Position numbers and translations under genes: made by a program | Notes under the pieces: generated by a model | What the model saw: only the letters and a program-made list of their open reading frames with translations | Told to the model about the DNA's origin: nothing | Database searches by the model: none | DNA from: an uncultured Eubacteriales bacterium | Lineage (GTDB): Bacteria; Bacillota; Clostridia; Christensenellales; UBA1242 | Length of the DNA stretch: 34,230 nucleotides | Assembly (NCBI GenBank): GCA_948787875.1 | Contig: CAQFKO010000007.1 | Span: forward strand, 1-34,230 | Direction: 5' to 3' | Shown: positions 25,312 to 32,651 of the stretch, piece by piece | How the letters are laid out: each line of letters starts with the position of its first letter | How positions within the stretch are numbered: the stretch's first letter is position 1

Positions 25312-25930
25312 TGCTTGCCTCGCTGTTTTCGTCAGTTTGTTTAGGGGCTTCGTTTTTTTGTTGGTCTGTGTTTTTATTTTCTGAAAGCTCGCCGTCTTCA
25401 AACTCATTTTTAAAAAGTTTGTTATAGGCTTTGGTTTTTATAAAAATCAAATGCAATCCTTGCATGATAACAATTTTTATAGGCAATAATATTGCTTCTT
25501 TTATAAGTCTTGTAGGTGCAATAAGAACAATCGCTCCTTTTGTGGTATACCAAATCCAAAAAGTGTTTAGACCAAGGTTGCAAATAAGAGAAACAAGCAC
25601 GCACGCAACAACAAGACGCCAAATAAATTGTTTGCCCGATTTTTTGTGAGTTTTGTTTAAAATGAAACCATAAATAATTCCGCTGACTAATGATGTTATT
25701 GTGTATCCCACAAAATATGGTCCGGAAGGAAACATAATTGCACCCAAAAAGTCCGATAACCCCGAAACCAAAATCGTCCACCATGGACCAAGAAGCATTG
25801 CCGACAATATTGTTGGAATAAAAGAAAATCCAATAGTAACAATAGGCGTTCTTATAGACAAAAACCTGCCAAGAACAATAGATGCAGCAACAAGCAGTCC
25901 AGCAAGAATAATTTTTCTTAATTTAGTCAT
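25304..25930 (-). CDS. folT: ECF transporter substrate-binding (S) component, folate-type
   Basis: A 208-residue membrane protein with about six hydrophobic segments. The segments RFLSIRTPIVTIGFSFIP, MLLGPWWTILVSGLSDFLG and PSGPYFVGYTITSLVSGIIYG match my memory of clostridial FolT-type S components, which bind folates. The last 35 residues are a hydrophilic acidic tail (about 174-208) not needed for transport. It is 25 bases downstream of the Rrf2 gene with RBS CGGAGAT, so both are probably on one transcript. I see no tetrahydrofolate riboswitch, and there is no room for one in the gap. Folate specificity is likely but not certain; another vitamin is possible. Confidence 0.75.
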   Translation of the reverse strand: MTKLRKIILAGLLVAASIVLGRFLSIRTPIVTIGFSFIPTILSAMLLGPWWTILVSGLSDFLGAIMFPSGPYFVGYTITSLVSGIIYGFILNKTHKKSGKQFIWRLVVACVLVSLICNLGLNTFWIWYTTKGAIVLIAPTRLIKEAILLPIKIVIMQGLHLIFIKTKAYNKLFKNEFEDGELSENKNTDQQKNEAPKQTDENSEASND

Positions 25931-25955
25931 AATATTTTATCTCCGAGTAATTAAC

Positions 25956-26360
25956 TTAAATTTTAAAAGATTGGTTAATAAGGTCGCTTAGCGAAAGATT
26001 GCTTAAATAATCATTAATCATTTTAGATAAAGTTATCCAAATTCCGCCCGTTTTGCAAGTTTCGCTTTTGGGGCATATGGTATCAACGCAAGCGGCAAAT
26101 TTCGGATTATCTCCCGTGGCGGTCAAAATTTCCGCAACAGAAATTCTTGACGAAGCTTTTGCAAGCTTATAGCCTCCATTTGCTCCGCGTTCGCTAACAA
26201 CAAGCCCATTGTCTTTTAAAATTGCGGCAATTTGCTCTAAATATTTAACCGAAATATTTTGTTTTGTTGCAATATCTGATAACGAAATCGGCAAAACTTT
26301 TGCCGTAGCAATGTCAACCATTACCCTCAGTGCATACTTTCCTTTTGTTGAAATCTTCAT
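25956..26360 (-). CDS. Rrf2-family transcription regulator, IscR-type Fe-S sensor
   Basis: A 134-residue protein. The start MKISTKGKYAL at 26360 is chosen because GCGAGGAAAATT lies directly upstream and Rrf2 proteins begin this way; a longer reading to 26399 is not supported. A winged helix-turn-helix (about 1-65: ISLSDIATKQNISVKYLEQIAAILK, then wing ERGANGGYKLA) is followed by Cys91, Cys96 and Cys102 (CVDTICPKSETC). In IscR three cysteines in this region hold a 2Fe-2S cluster; spacing here is x4 and x5 (x5 and x5 in E. coli). It lies next to and divergent from iscS, so it probably represses the Fe-S operon when clusters are plentiful. It is also the first gene of the ECF transporter operon. 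Confidence 0.9.
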   Translation of the reverse strand: MKISTKGKYALRVMVDIATAKVLPISLSDIATKQNISVKYLEQIAAILKDNGLVVSERGANGGYKLAKASSRISVAEILTATGDNPKFAACVDTICPKSETCKTGGIWITLSKMINDYLSNLSLSDLINQSFKI

Positions 26361-26377
26361 AATTTTCCTCGCATTAT

Positions 26378-26406
26378 ATTTTACATTAATAGCAACCATT
26401 TGTCAA
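26378..26406 (-). promoter_or_regulatory. Promoter of the Rrf2-ECF operon
   Basis: On the minus strand TTGACA (26401-26406), 17-base spacer, TAAAAT (26378-26383), 17 bases before the rrf2 start. Confidence 0.65.
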
Positions 26407-26453
26407 ACAAGGGTTTATATTACCGCTCTATTTATTAAAAATGTTTAAATAAG

Positions 26454-26482
26454 TTGACATATTGCAATAATAATATTATAAT
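26454..26482 (+). promoter_or_regulatory. Consensus promoter of the isc operon
   Basis: TTGACA (26454-26459), exactly 17 bases, TATAAT (26477-26482). This is the best sigma-A promoter in the window and would give very high expression unless repressed. Confidence 0.88.
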
Positions 26483-26506
26483 TCCTACTAGAATGGTAGG
26501 ATTTAT
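26478..26506. promoter_or_regulatory. Candidate Rrf2/IscR-type operator at the isc promoter
   Basis: ATAATTCCTAC (26478-26488), spacer TAGAATG and GTAGGATTTAT (26496-26506) form 11-base arms with one mismatch. The site covers the -10 box and transcription start. The core CCTACTAGAATGGTAGG agrees at 13 of 17 positions with the E. coli IscR type 1 core YYGACTRWWWYAGTCRR as I recall it. The adjacent divergent Rrf2 gene is the obvious regulator; binding is inferred. Confidence 0.6.
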
Positions 26507-26559
26507 TAATCGATATCTAATATAATGTTAATATATTAATCAAATATTTAGGAGAGTTT

Positions 26560-27744
26560 ATGATTTATTTGGACAATGCGGGCACAACTGCAATAAGAAA
26601 AGAAGTTCTCGATGCAATGCTTCCATATTTAATTGAGCATTATGGCAATGCGTCTAGCTTGCATTCTGTGGGGCAAAGGGCAAAAGAGGCATTAGAAAAT
26701 GCAAGGGAAGATATTGCTAAAATTATTAATGCTTCTTCAAAAGAAATATATTTTACGTCTGGCGGAAGCGAAAGTGATAATCAAGCAATTTTATCTGCCG
26801 CAAAAATAGGAGAGGCAAAGGGAAAAAAGCATATTATTTCTTCTAAGTTTGAGCATCACGCCGTGCTACATACTTTAAACAAGTTGGAAAAACAGGGGTT
26901 TAGTGTAACATATCTTGATGTTTATGAAAACGGAATAATTCATTTAGACGATCTTGAAAATGCAATAAAAAATGACACTTGTCTTGTTACAATAATGTTT
27001 GCAAATAACGAAATCGGAACAATTATGCCAATAAAAGCGATTGGCGAAATTTGCAAAAATCATGGCATAATCTTTCACACAGACGCAGTTCAAGCAGTTG
27101 GGCATTTAAAGATTGACGTCAAAGATTTTAATATAGATTTGATGTCATTTTCTGCCCACAAGTTCCATGGACCAAAGGGTGTTGGTGGGCTTTATGTAAA
27201 AAATGGCATAAAGCTTTCAAACATCATTGAAGGCGGAGCGCAGGAGAGCGGAAAGCGTGGTGGAACAGAAAACATTGCGGGAATAGTTGGAATGGCGGAG
27301 GCATTAAAGCTTGCTGATAGCGAAATGGAAGAGATTTCAAAGCAAGAGTCAAAGCTTAGGGACAAACTTTTTGCCGAGCTTTCAAAAATTCCGCATAGTG
27401 CTATTAACGGAGACACAAATAATAGGCTGTCAAACAATTTCAGTATGTGCTTTGAAGGAATAGAGGGCGAAAGTTTGTTGCTTATGTTAGACGATGCTGG
27501 TATTTGTGCGTCGTCGGGCAGTGCTTGCACCTCAGGTTCGTTAGATCCTTCACATGTTCTTCTTGCAATCGGCAGACCACACGAGGTCGCTCATGGTTCG
27601 TTAAGACTTACGCTCAGTAAGTTTACAACTGAAAAAGACATTGAAGAAGTAATAAATATTGTTCCTAAAATTGTTGAGCAGTTAAGAAATATGTCGCCTG
27701 TTTGGGACGCATTAATCAAAGGAAAAAAAGAGTTTATTTTATAA
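26560..27744 (+). CDS. iscS: Cysteine desulfurase, IscS/NifS type
   Basis: A 394-residue PLP enzyme that takes sulfur from cysteine as a persulfide. It starts with YLDNAGTT and has the NIASSLH-like NASSLH segment, FEHHAVL, the PLP Lys201 in SFSAHKFHGPKG, GGAQESGKRGGTEN, and catalytic Cys323 in ASSGSACTSG. The long loop with Cys is class I (IscS/NifS), not SufS. RBS TAGGAGAG. The next gene, mnmA, begins 14 bases past the stop, and iscU follows, so the enzyme likely feeds both tRNA thiolation and Fe-S assembly. Confidence 0.95.
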   Translation: MIYLDNAGTTAIRKEVLDAMLPYLIEHYGNASSLHSVGQRAKEALENAREDIAKIINASSKEIYFTSGGSESDNQAILSAAKIGEAKGKKHIISSKFEHHAVLHTLNKLEKQGFSVTYLDVYENGIIHLDDLENAIKNDTCLVTIMFANNEIGTIMPIKAIGEICKNHGIIFHTDAVQAVGHLKIDVKDFNIDLMSFSAHKFHGPKGVGGLYVKNGIKLSNIIEGGAQESGKRGGTENIAGIVGMAEALKLADSEMEEISKQESKLRDKLFAELSKIPHSAINGDTNNRLSNNFSMCFEGIEGESLLLMLDDAGICASSGSACTSGSLDPSHVLLAIGRPHEVAHGSLRLTLSKFTTEKDIEEVINIVPKIVEQLRNMSPVWDALIKGKKEFIL

Positions 27745-27758
27745 AAAAGGAAAAATTT

Positions 27759-28811
27759 ATGAAGGCATTAATTGCAATGAGTGGCGGCGTAGATTCCAGC
27801 GTGGCAGCACTTCTTACAAAAAATAAGGGGCTTGATTGCATTGGTTGCACAATGCGATTGTTTGACAATGCAAATATCGAAACTTCTTGTTGTTTGAACA
27901 AAGATATTGAAGATGCAAAAATTGTGGCTGAAAGATTGGGAATGCCACACCATCTTTTTGACTTTAAAGAAGGGTTTAAAGAAAAGGTTATAGATAACTT
28001 TATAAAGTGCTATGAAGAGGGGCTGACTCCAAACCCATGCATAGATTGCAACAAATATATGAAGTTTGACAAGCTTTATAAAAAAGCAAAAGAGCTTGGT
28101 TGTGAATATATTGTTACGGGGCATTACGCGAGAGTTCAAAAAGAGGGAGAAAAGTTTGTTTTAAAAAAAGCGGTTGACGAGTCAAAAGACCAAAGTTATG
28201 TGTTATACAATCTTACCGAAGAGCAGTTAAAGCACACGCTGTTTCCGCTTGGAGATTTAAGCAAAAGCGAAGTTCGCCAGATTGCCACAGAAAACAATTT
28301 TATAAATGCGGAAAAGCATGATAGCCAAGATATTTGTTTTGTTCCAGACGGCGACTATGCAAAGGTAATAAAACAGCACACAGGCAAGGTTTATGAAGAG
28401 GGCGATTTTGTTGATAAAAGCGGAAAGGTTATCGGAAGGCACAAGGGCATAATAAATTATACCATTGGGCAAAGAAAAGGGCTTGGGATTTCTTCTTCAA
28501 AACCTTTGTATGTTTGCAAAATTTGCAAAGAAACAAACACGGTTTGTCTTTGTGACAACAGCGAACTTTTTGTTAACGAAGCAACAATAAAAGATGTTAA
28601 TTGGATAAACGGCTTGCCAAATAGCAGCAAAATCAAATGTTTGGTTAAAGTTCGTTACAAACAAAAAGAGCAACCTGCAACGGTTATGGTTGAAGATAAC
28701 AAAACTGCAAAAATTGTTTTTGATAATCCGCAAAGAGCAGTAACTCCGGGGCAAGCCGCCGTAATGTATGACGGCGAAACTGTTCTAGGAGGCGGAATCA
28801 TAGTTAATTAA
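27759..28811 (+). CDS. mnmA: tRNA-specific 2-thiouridylase
   Basis: A 350-residue ATP-dependent enzyme that puts sulfur on uridine 34 of tRNA-Lys, -Glu and -Gln. The start at 27759 follows AAAAGGAAAAATTT; the in-frame ATG at 27702 is inside iscS. The PP-loop SGGVDSS (8-14) binds ATP. The two catalytic cysteines are Cys94 (NPCIDCN) and Cys193 (DICFVPDGDY). GHYAR, DQSYVLY and the C-terminal beta domain with TIGQRKGLGI and RAVTPGQAAVMYDGE are all typical. Bacillota often place this gene next to a dedicated cysteine desulfurase (YrvO-MnmA in Bacillus); here the partner is iscS and an iscU follows. Confidence 0.96.
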   Translation: MKALIAMSGGVDSSVAALLTKNKGLDCIGCTMRLFDNANIETSCCLNKDIEDAKIVAERLGMPHHLFDFKEGFKEKVIDNFIKCYEEGLTPNPCIDCNKYMKFDKLYKKAKELGCEYIVTGHYARVQKEGEKFVLKKAVDESKDQSYVLYNLTEEQLKHTLFPLGDLSKSEVRQIATENNFINAEKHDSQDICFVPDGDYAKVIKQHTGKVYEEGDFVDKSGKVIGRHKGIINYTIGQRKGLGISSSKPLYVCKICKETNTVCLCDNSELFVNEATIKDVNWINGLPNSSKIKCLVKVRYKQKEQPATVMVEDNKTAKIVFDNPQRAVTPGQAAVMYDGETVLGGGIIVN

Positions 28812-28825
28812 AGGAGAAAAATTTT

Positions 28826-29269
28826 ATGTTATATAGTGAAAAAGTTATGGACCATTTTAGAAATCCGAGAAACGTGGGAGAAATTGAAAACGCCGATGGT
28901 ATTGGCGAGGTGGGCAATGCAAAGTGTGGCGACATTATGAGAATGTATATAAAAGTTGATGACGGCAAAATTACAGACGCAAAGTTCATGACATTTGGTT
29001 GCGGAAGTGCGATTGCAACTAGTTCTATTGCAACCGAAATGATAATTGGACAACCCGTAGAAAAAGCATTGGAGCTCACAAATAAAGCAGTGGTAGAAGC
29101 TCTTGGTGGGCTTCCTGCTCACAAAATTCATTGTTCGGTGCTGGCTGAGCAAGCCGTAAAAGCAGCTGTAAAAGATTATTTTGACAAAAACAGCATTGAT
29201 TATGACAAAGAAAAATATTGTAGCAACGGGGCAGAGTGTCCTTGTCACCACACAGAAAGCGAAGAATAA
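28826..29269 (+). CDS. iscU: Iron-sulfur cluster assembly scaffold, IscU/NifU N-terminal type
   Basis: A 147-residue scaffold on which Fe-S clusters are built with sulfur from IscS. It has the opening YSEKVMDHFRNPRNVGEI, and the three cluster cysteines Cys34 (NAKCGD, with Asp36), Cys59 (FGCGSAIA) and Cys103 (HKIHCSVLAE). The Cys103 region keeps the Leu-Pro-Ala-His-Lys partner-binding segment (96-100). The C-terminus after residue 130 adds a small Cys/His group, YCSNGAECPCHH, not part of the core fold; similar tails occur in some clostridial NifU-like proteins. RBS AAAGGAGAA. Last gene of the operon, followed by a hairpin terminator. Confidence 0.95.
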   Translation: MLYSEKVMDHFRNPRNVGEIENADGIGEVGNAKCGDIMRMYIKVDDGKITDAKFMTFGCGSAIATSSIATEMIIGQPVEKALELTNKAVVEALGGLPAHKIHCSVLAEQAVKAAVKDYFDKNSIDYDKEKYCSNGAECPCHHTESEE

Positions 29270-29279
29270 AAAATTATAG

Positions 29280-29320
29280 TTTCGAATATTATGCAGGTGC
29301 TGATATTCGAAATTTTTATT
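29280..29320 (+). terminator. Terminator of the isc operon
   Basis: TTTCGAATAT (29280-29289) and ATATTCGAAA (29303-29312) form a perfect ten-base stem with a 13-base loop, followed by TTTTTATTT. It begins 11 bases after the iscU stop. Confidence 0.8.
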
Positions 29321-29392
29321 TAATTAAAATAATGAAAAATATATTAATAAAAGTTTATCAATGTTTTGAAAATGATAACTTTATTGTTTTGT

Positions 29393-29420
29393 TTGACAAA
29401 ATCATGCAAACATTTATACT
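29393..29420 (+). promoter_or_regulatory. Promoter of the unknown gene at 29440
   Basis: TTGACA (29393-29398), 16-base spacer, TATACT (29415-29420). Confidence 0.75.
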
Positions 29421-29439
29421 TTAATTAGAGGTGAAAATT

Positions 29440-29943
29440 ATGAATATTAATATTCCTTCAAATTGGAAAATAATTGATAAAAAAGATTACAACAAATATG
29501 CGGTGTTAAATAACGGGTTTTTAATTTGCGAAGGTGCATATTTAAGAGAGGGAAACGGAAACCAAGTTATAACGGTTTATCGTTATGAAAATGCCGAAGA
29601 TAATGTTTTAAACGAAATAAAAGCTGGCATTATCAGAAACGAAAAAGAAAACGAACTTATTGACGGGCCAAAGACCGACGAAAATTTTGAAGATACTTCT
29701 GTGTCGTCACTTATTTGGTCAGAAGATTTGGTTTCTGACGGAAGAGGCTCTTATGCGCACATTTCAAAAGTATTTAATGATAGCGAAAAATATGTTAATG
29801 TTTTTCAAATTTATTTTTGGAAAGATAACGAATTTTACAGTGTTCAATGCAAACTCGGTGAAATGTTAACAGAAACGATTGAAGAATATATTTCAAAAAA
29901 TCCTGTTGTGGTAGAGATAATGAGATGTATAAAAAATTCATAA
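29440..29943 (+). CDS. Small cytoplasmic protein of unknown function
   Basis: A 167-residue protein. The ATG at 29440 is preferred because the GTG at 29431 is itself part of the ribosome site GAGGTG. There is no signal peptide or membrane segment. Alternating hydrophobic residues (ITVYRYEN, HISKVF, YVNVFQIYFWKDNEFYSVQCKLGE) suggest a mixed alpha/beta fold with a central sheet, ending in a helix (EEYISKNPVVVEIMRCI). The pattern recalls small PsbP/DcrB-like or stress-type domains, but not strongly enough to name one. It has its own promoter and terminator. Confidence 0.75.
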   Translation: MNINIPSNWKIIDKKDYNKYAVLNNGFLICEGAYLREGNGNQVITVYRYENAEDNVLNEIKAGIIRNEKENELIDGPKTDENFEDTSVSSLIWSEDLVSDGRGSYAHISKVFNDSEKYVNVFQIYFWKDNEFYSVQCKLGEMLTETIEEYISKNPVVVEIMRCIKNS

Positions 29944-29944
29944 G

Positions 29945-29974
29945 AAAAAGATAGCAAAATTTGCTATCTTTTTT
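29945..29974. terminator. Bidirectional terminator
   Basis: AGATAGCAAA and TTTGCTATCT surround a single A (the innermost pairs open as the loop), flanked by A5 and T6 runs. It serves the gene ending at 29943 and the opposing gene ending at 29982. Confidence 0.85.
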
Positions 29975-29981
29975 ATAAAAA

Positions 29982-30464
29982 TTATTGCATTTGATTTTCT
30001 TCACTGTTTGCTTTATCAAGTGCTTCTAGTTTGTTTTTTAATTGCTCTTCAACAACTTTTGCTTTTTTGATTCTTTTGTTATAATTTTTGTTGATTCCTG
30101 CTCTTACAGCGTCCAATGCAAGCCTTGGAAGCGCAATTGGTGTTTCAAGTGCTGCAATAGTTAGTGCAATAAATCCGCCACTAGCATATACCATACCACG
30201 GCCAATAGAATCAAGAGTTTTAAGTGTTGCAATTGTGCCTTTTGTTCTGACTCTTCCATCTTTGCTTTTTGGTGAAATATCCATTGGATAGGCATCTTCG
30301 GTCATAGATTCAAAAGCTGCCAAAGCTAATCCATATGGCGGAAGTAAGTCATGGTCTGCAAGAACTTCTCCTAATGTTGTGTTTTCGGCAGGCGACCTTT
30401 TAGCAATTTCGGAAATTTTTTTCAATTTTTTCTCTAAAACTTCTCTTTCTGATTCTTTTGCCAT
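29982..30464 (-). CDS. Small protein of unknown function with one hydrophobic segment
   Basis: A 160-residue protein I do not recognise. Residues 1-25 are a charged helix, 38-62 contain DLLPPYGLALAAFESM, and 91-117 are hydrophobic (MVYASGGFIALTIAALETP) and could be one membrane helix. The C-terminus (125-160) is a strongly charged, coiled-coil-like helix. There is no signal peptide. RBS AGAGGT lies upstream of the ATG and a good promoter precedes it, so it is expressed. No neighbour suggests a role. Confidence 0.75.
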   Translation of the reverse strand: MAKESEREVLEKKLKKISEIAKRSPAENTTLGEVLADHDLLPPYGLALAAFESMTEDAYPMDISPKSKDGRVRTKGTIATLKTLDSIGRGMVYASGGFIALTIAALETPIALPRLALDAVRAGINKNYNKRIKKAKVVEEQLKNKLEALDKANSEENQMQ

Positions 30465-30494
30465 ATTTTTACCTCTTTTTTATATTGTATAATA

Positions 30495-30523
30495 ATTTTA
30501 TAACAATAATGTTGATTTGTCAA
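30495..30523 (-). promoter_or_regulatory. Promoter of the gene at 29982-30464
   Basis: On the minus strand TTGACA (30518-30523), 17-base spacer, TAAAAT (30495-30500). Confidence 0.65.
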
Positions 30524-30547
30524 TATTATGTTTAAATTTTGTTAAAG

Positions 30548-31960
30548 CTAAGCATTATATTCAAAGAAAGTCAAAAATGCTTTGTGATTGCTAAATAAGT
30601 CTGCTTTTGAAATAACTTCATAAGGAGCATGCATAGAAAGCACGGGAACGCCAAGGTCTACTGTATCGATATTAAGTCTGGCAATATATTTTGCGATTGT
30701 TCCGCCACCGCCGATGTCAACTTTTCCAAGTTCTGCCATTTGCCAAATCACACCTGCCTTTGCAAAGGCTTTTCTTATTTCTCCCACAAATTCAGCAGAA
30801 GCATCTGAGGAGCTGCTTTTTCCGCCCGAACCTGTAAACTTGTTCATGCAAGTTCCGCAAGATATTATTGCGGCGTTCATTTTTTCATAAACGCTGGCAA
30901 ACGATGGGTCAAAGCCTGCCGTTACATCGGCGGAAAGACATTTAGACAATGCCCTTACTTTTCTGAAATTCGCACCTAACGCTTCACAAATTTCTTCCAT
31001 TAAGTCAGCATATATTTGGCATTGCATTCCTGTTGTGCCTTCGCTGCCGATTTCCTCTTTGTCCACCAAAAGCGACATAACCGTTTTGGTGCTTTCACTT
31101 TCAAAAATTGCGGTCATTGCAGGATATGCACAAACTCTGTCGTCATGACCGTATGCACCCACAAAAGCTCTGTCTAACCCAACATCACGGGCAGAAAATG
31201 CAGGAACAACACAAAGCTCGCTGCTCAAAAAATCTTCTTCGTTCATGCCGTATTTTTCGTTTAAAAGTTTAAGCACATTCAGTTTAACTTTTTCTTTTAG
31301 TTCCTTGTCTTCAAAGGGAATTCCGCCCGCAAGCACATTTAGCTGTTCGGCTTCAATCATTTTTGAAACAGGCTGATTCATTTGTTCGCGTCCAAGGTGA
31401 GGAAGAAGGTCTGTTATGCAAAATACAGGGTCATTTTTGTCTTCGCCGATATTAATATCTATTTCTTTGCCGTCAAGCAAAATCACTTTTCCGTGAAGGG
31501 CAAGAGGAATTGCGGTCCATTGATACTTTTTTATTCCACCATAGTAATGAGTTTTAAAAAAGCACATACCGCTGTCTTCATAAAGCGGAACTTGTTTAAG
31601 ATCAATTCTCGGTGCGTCGATATGCGAAGCCACAAGTCTTATTCCCGAGCGCTCCAATGGGTCTGTTCCTATTTTAAAAAGAGCAATGCTTTTGTTTCTG
31701 TTAACAAAATATTTTTTATCGCCGGCTTTAAGACTGTCGCCAAACTTAAACTCTGAAAACCCGTTTTCTTTTGCAAGTTTTATTGCAACCTCACAAGATT
31801 CTCTTTCGGTTTTTCCTGCGTCCAAAAAGGCTTTGTATCCCTCGGCGTAGTCAAAAATTTTTTTGCAAGTGTTTTTGTCAGCCTCTTCAAAATAATTTTT
31901 CTTTTTATAGCAAAGTCTTTCTTGTTCGATTTGTCCCTCTGTTTTTTTTGTATTTTCCAT
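30548..31960 (-). CDS. M18-family zinc aminopeptidase
   Basis: A 470-residue cytosolic metallopeptidase that removes N-terminal residues, often acidic ones, from peptides. The start at 31960 follows TTGGAGGGAATT; a further in-frame ATG at 31972 lies within that ribosome site. Zinc-site residues are visible in ASHIDAPRID (His113, Asp115), GHDDRVCAY (Asp273), DKEEIGSEG (Glu302, Glu303) and SMHAPYEV near the end. THYYGGIKKYQW and SSDASAEFVGE are typical of the clostridial M18 branch of about 470 residues. It stands alone with its own extended -10 promoter. Confidence 0.93.
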   Translation of the reverse strand: MENTKKTEGQIEQERLCYKKKNYFEEADKNTCKKIFDYAEGYKAFLDAGKTERESCEVAIKLAKENGFSEFKFGDSLKAGDKKYFVNRNKSIALFKIGTDPLERSGIRLVASHIDAPRIDLKQVPLYEDSGMCFFKTHYYGGIKKYQWTAIPLALHGKVILLDGKEIDINIGEDKNDPVFCITDLLPHLGREQMNQPVSKMIEAEQLNVLAGGIPFEDKELKEKVKLNVLKLLNEKYGMNEEDFLSSELCVVPAFSARDVGLDRAFVGAYGHDDRVCAYPAMTAIFESESTKTVMSLLVDKEEIGSEGTTGMQCQIYADLMEEICEALGANFRKVRALSKCLSADVTAGFDPSFASVYEKMNAAIISCGTCMNKFTGSGGKSSSSDASAEFVGEIRKAFAKAGVIWQMAELGKVDIGGGGTIAKYIARLNIDTVDLGVPVLSMHAPYEVISKADLFSNHKAFLTFFEYNA

Positions 31961-31989
31961 AATTCCCTCCAAAATAATATTACAAAAAT

Positions 31990-32019
31990 ATTATAGCATG
32001 AAAAATTTTTAAAAATCAA
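31990..32019 (-). promoter_or_regulatory. Promoter of the M18 aminopeptidase gene
   Basis: On the minus strand TTGATT (32014-32019), 18-base spacer ending in TGC, TATAAT (31990-31995): an extended -10 promoter. Confidence 0.65.
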
Positions 32020-32071
32020 TGTGAAAGGCTTTTAATTTTTAATATTTTTGCATTTTAGCAAGTTTTTTTGC

Positions 32072-32099
32072 AAAAAAAATGTGCCTTGTTTTAGCACAT
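32072..32099 (-). terminator. Terminator overlapping the end of the deoxyribosyltransferase-like gene
   Basis: On the minus strand ATGTGC (the last two codons of the gene), loop including the stop TAA, GCACAT and then seven T. The stem thus includes coding sequence. Confidence 0.8.
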
Positions 32100-32579
32100 A
32101 ATTTTTTTGTCTGTTTCTTTTATTGCAACTTCCAAAGTTTCGCGCAAAGAATTAAATGGCTTTTTGCTTGCGGATAAATCATAAAGCATATCAAGGTATC
32201 TGACTTTGTGGGCATTGTCGGGTCTGCCATAAACAACATTTTTTCCTATCCCCAAATAATATCCAAACTCTACATTAGTGGTAAGGGCAGGGAGGTCAGG
32301 AAAAATTCTCGGAATCCAAAACACAATTACAGTTGAATTGTGAAGAGCGTTCCACTCCCAATGTGTTTGTTTTTTGTAATCAAGCTCAGGGCTGGGGGTT
32401 TCAAATTCCGGAACATAAACAACGCCATCAAATCCAAGCTCTTTCAAAATTTCAAGAGCCTCTTTTCTCCAACCGCCTTTTTGCCAACCAACCATGTCAA
32501 CATTTCTTATGGTTGGACCTGCCAAAAATATAGACTTATTACCTTCAATAACTTCACTGTCTGAAAAACTTATAATCAT
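32091..32579 (-). CDS. Nucleoside 2-deoxyribosyltransferase-like protein
   Basis: A 162-residue protein. The start at 32579 follows CGGAGAGAATC; the upstream in-frame ATG at 32639 lies inside the terminator of the previous gene. It has the fold signature of the nucleoside 2-deoxyribosyltransferase-like group: SIFLAGPTIRN (17-27), then FDGVVYVPE, the acidic HWEWNALHNSTVIVFWIPR with Glu and Asn at the usual catalytic and binding region, and TTNVEFGYYLG. Relatives cleave or exchange the base of nucleosides or nucleotides, and some act on modified nucleotides. The substrate is unknown. Single gene with own promoter. Confidence 0.8.
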   Translation of the reverse strand: MIISFSDSEVIEGNKSIFLAGPTIRNVDMVGWQKGGWRKEALEILKELGFDGVVYVPEFETPSPELDYKKQTHWEWNALHNSTVIVFWIPRIFPDLPALTTNVEFGYYLGIGKNVVYGRPDNAHKVRYLDMLYDLSASKKPFNSLRETLEVAIKETDKKIMC

Positions 32580-32596
32580 AGATTCTCTCCGTTTAT

Positions 32597-32625
32597 ATAT
32601 TACAAAAATAACATTTTTTAAGCAA
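32597..32625 (-). promoter_or_regulatory. Promoter of the deoxyribosyltransferase-like gene
   Basis: On the minus strand TTGCTT (32620-32625), 17-base spacer, TAATAT (32597-32602). It starts directly after the terminator of the upstream gene. Confidence 0.5.
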
Positions 32626-32651
32626 ATAAAAAAGCACATTTGATGTGCTTT
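32624..32651 (-). terminator. Terminator of the DUF421 gene
   Basis: On the minus strand AAAGCACAT, loop CAA, ATGTGCTTT, then T-rich. The stem begins at the stop codon. Confidence 0.85.

Noticed and set aside
29236..29424. A 62-codon plus-strand ORF after iscU
   Set aside because: It overlaps the iscU end, runs through the operon terminator hairpin, has no ribosome site and shows no protein-like composition.
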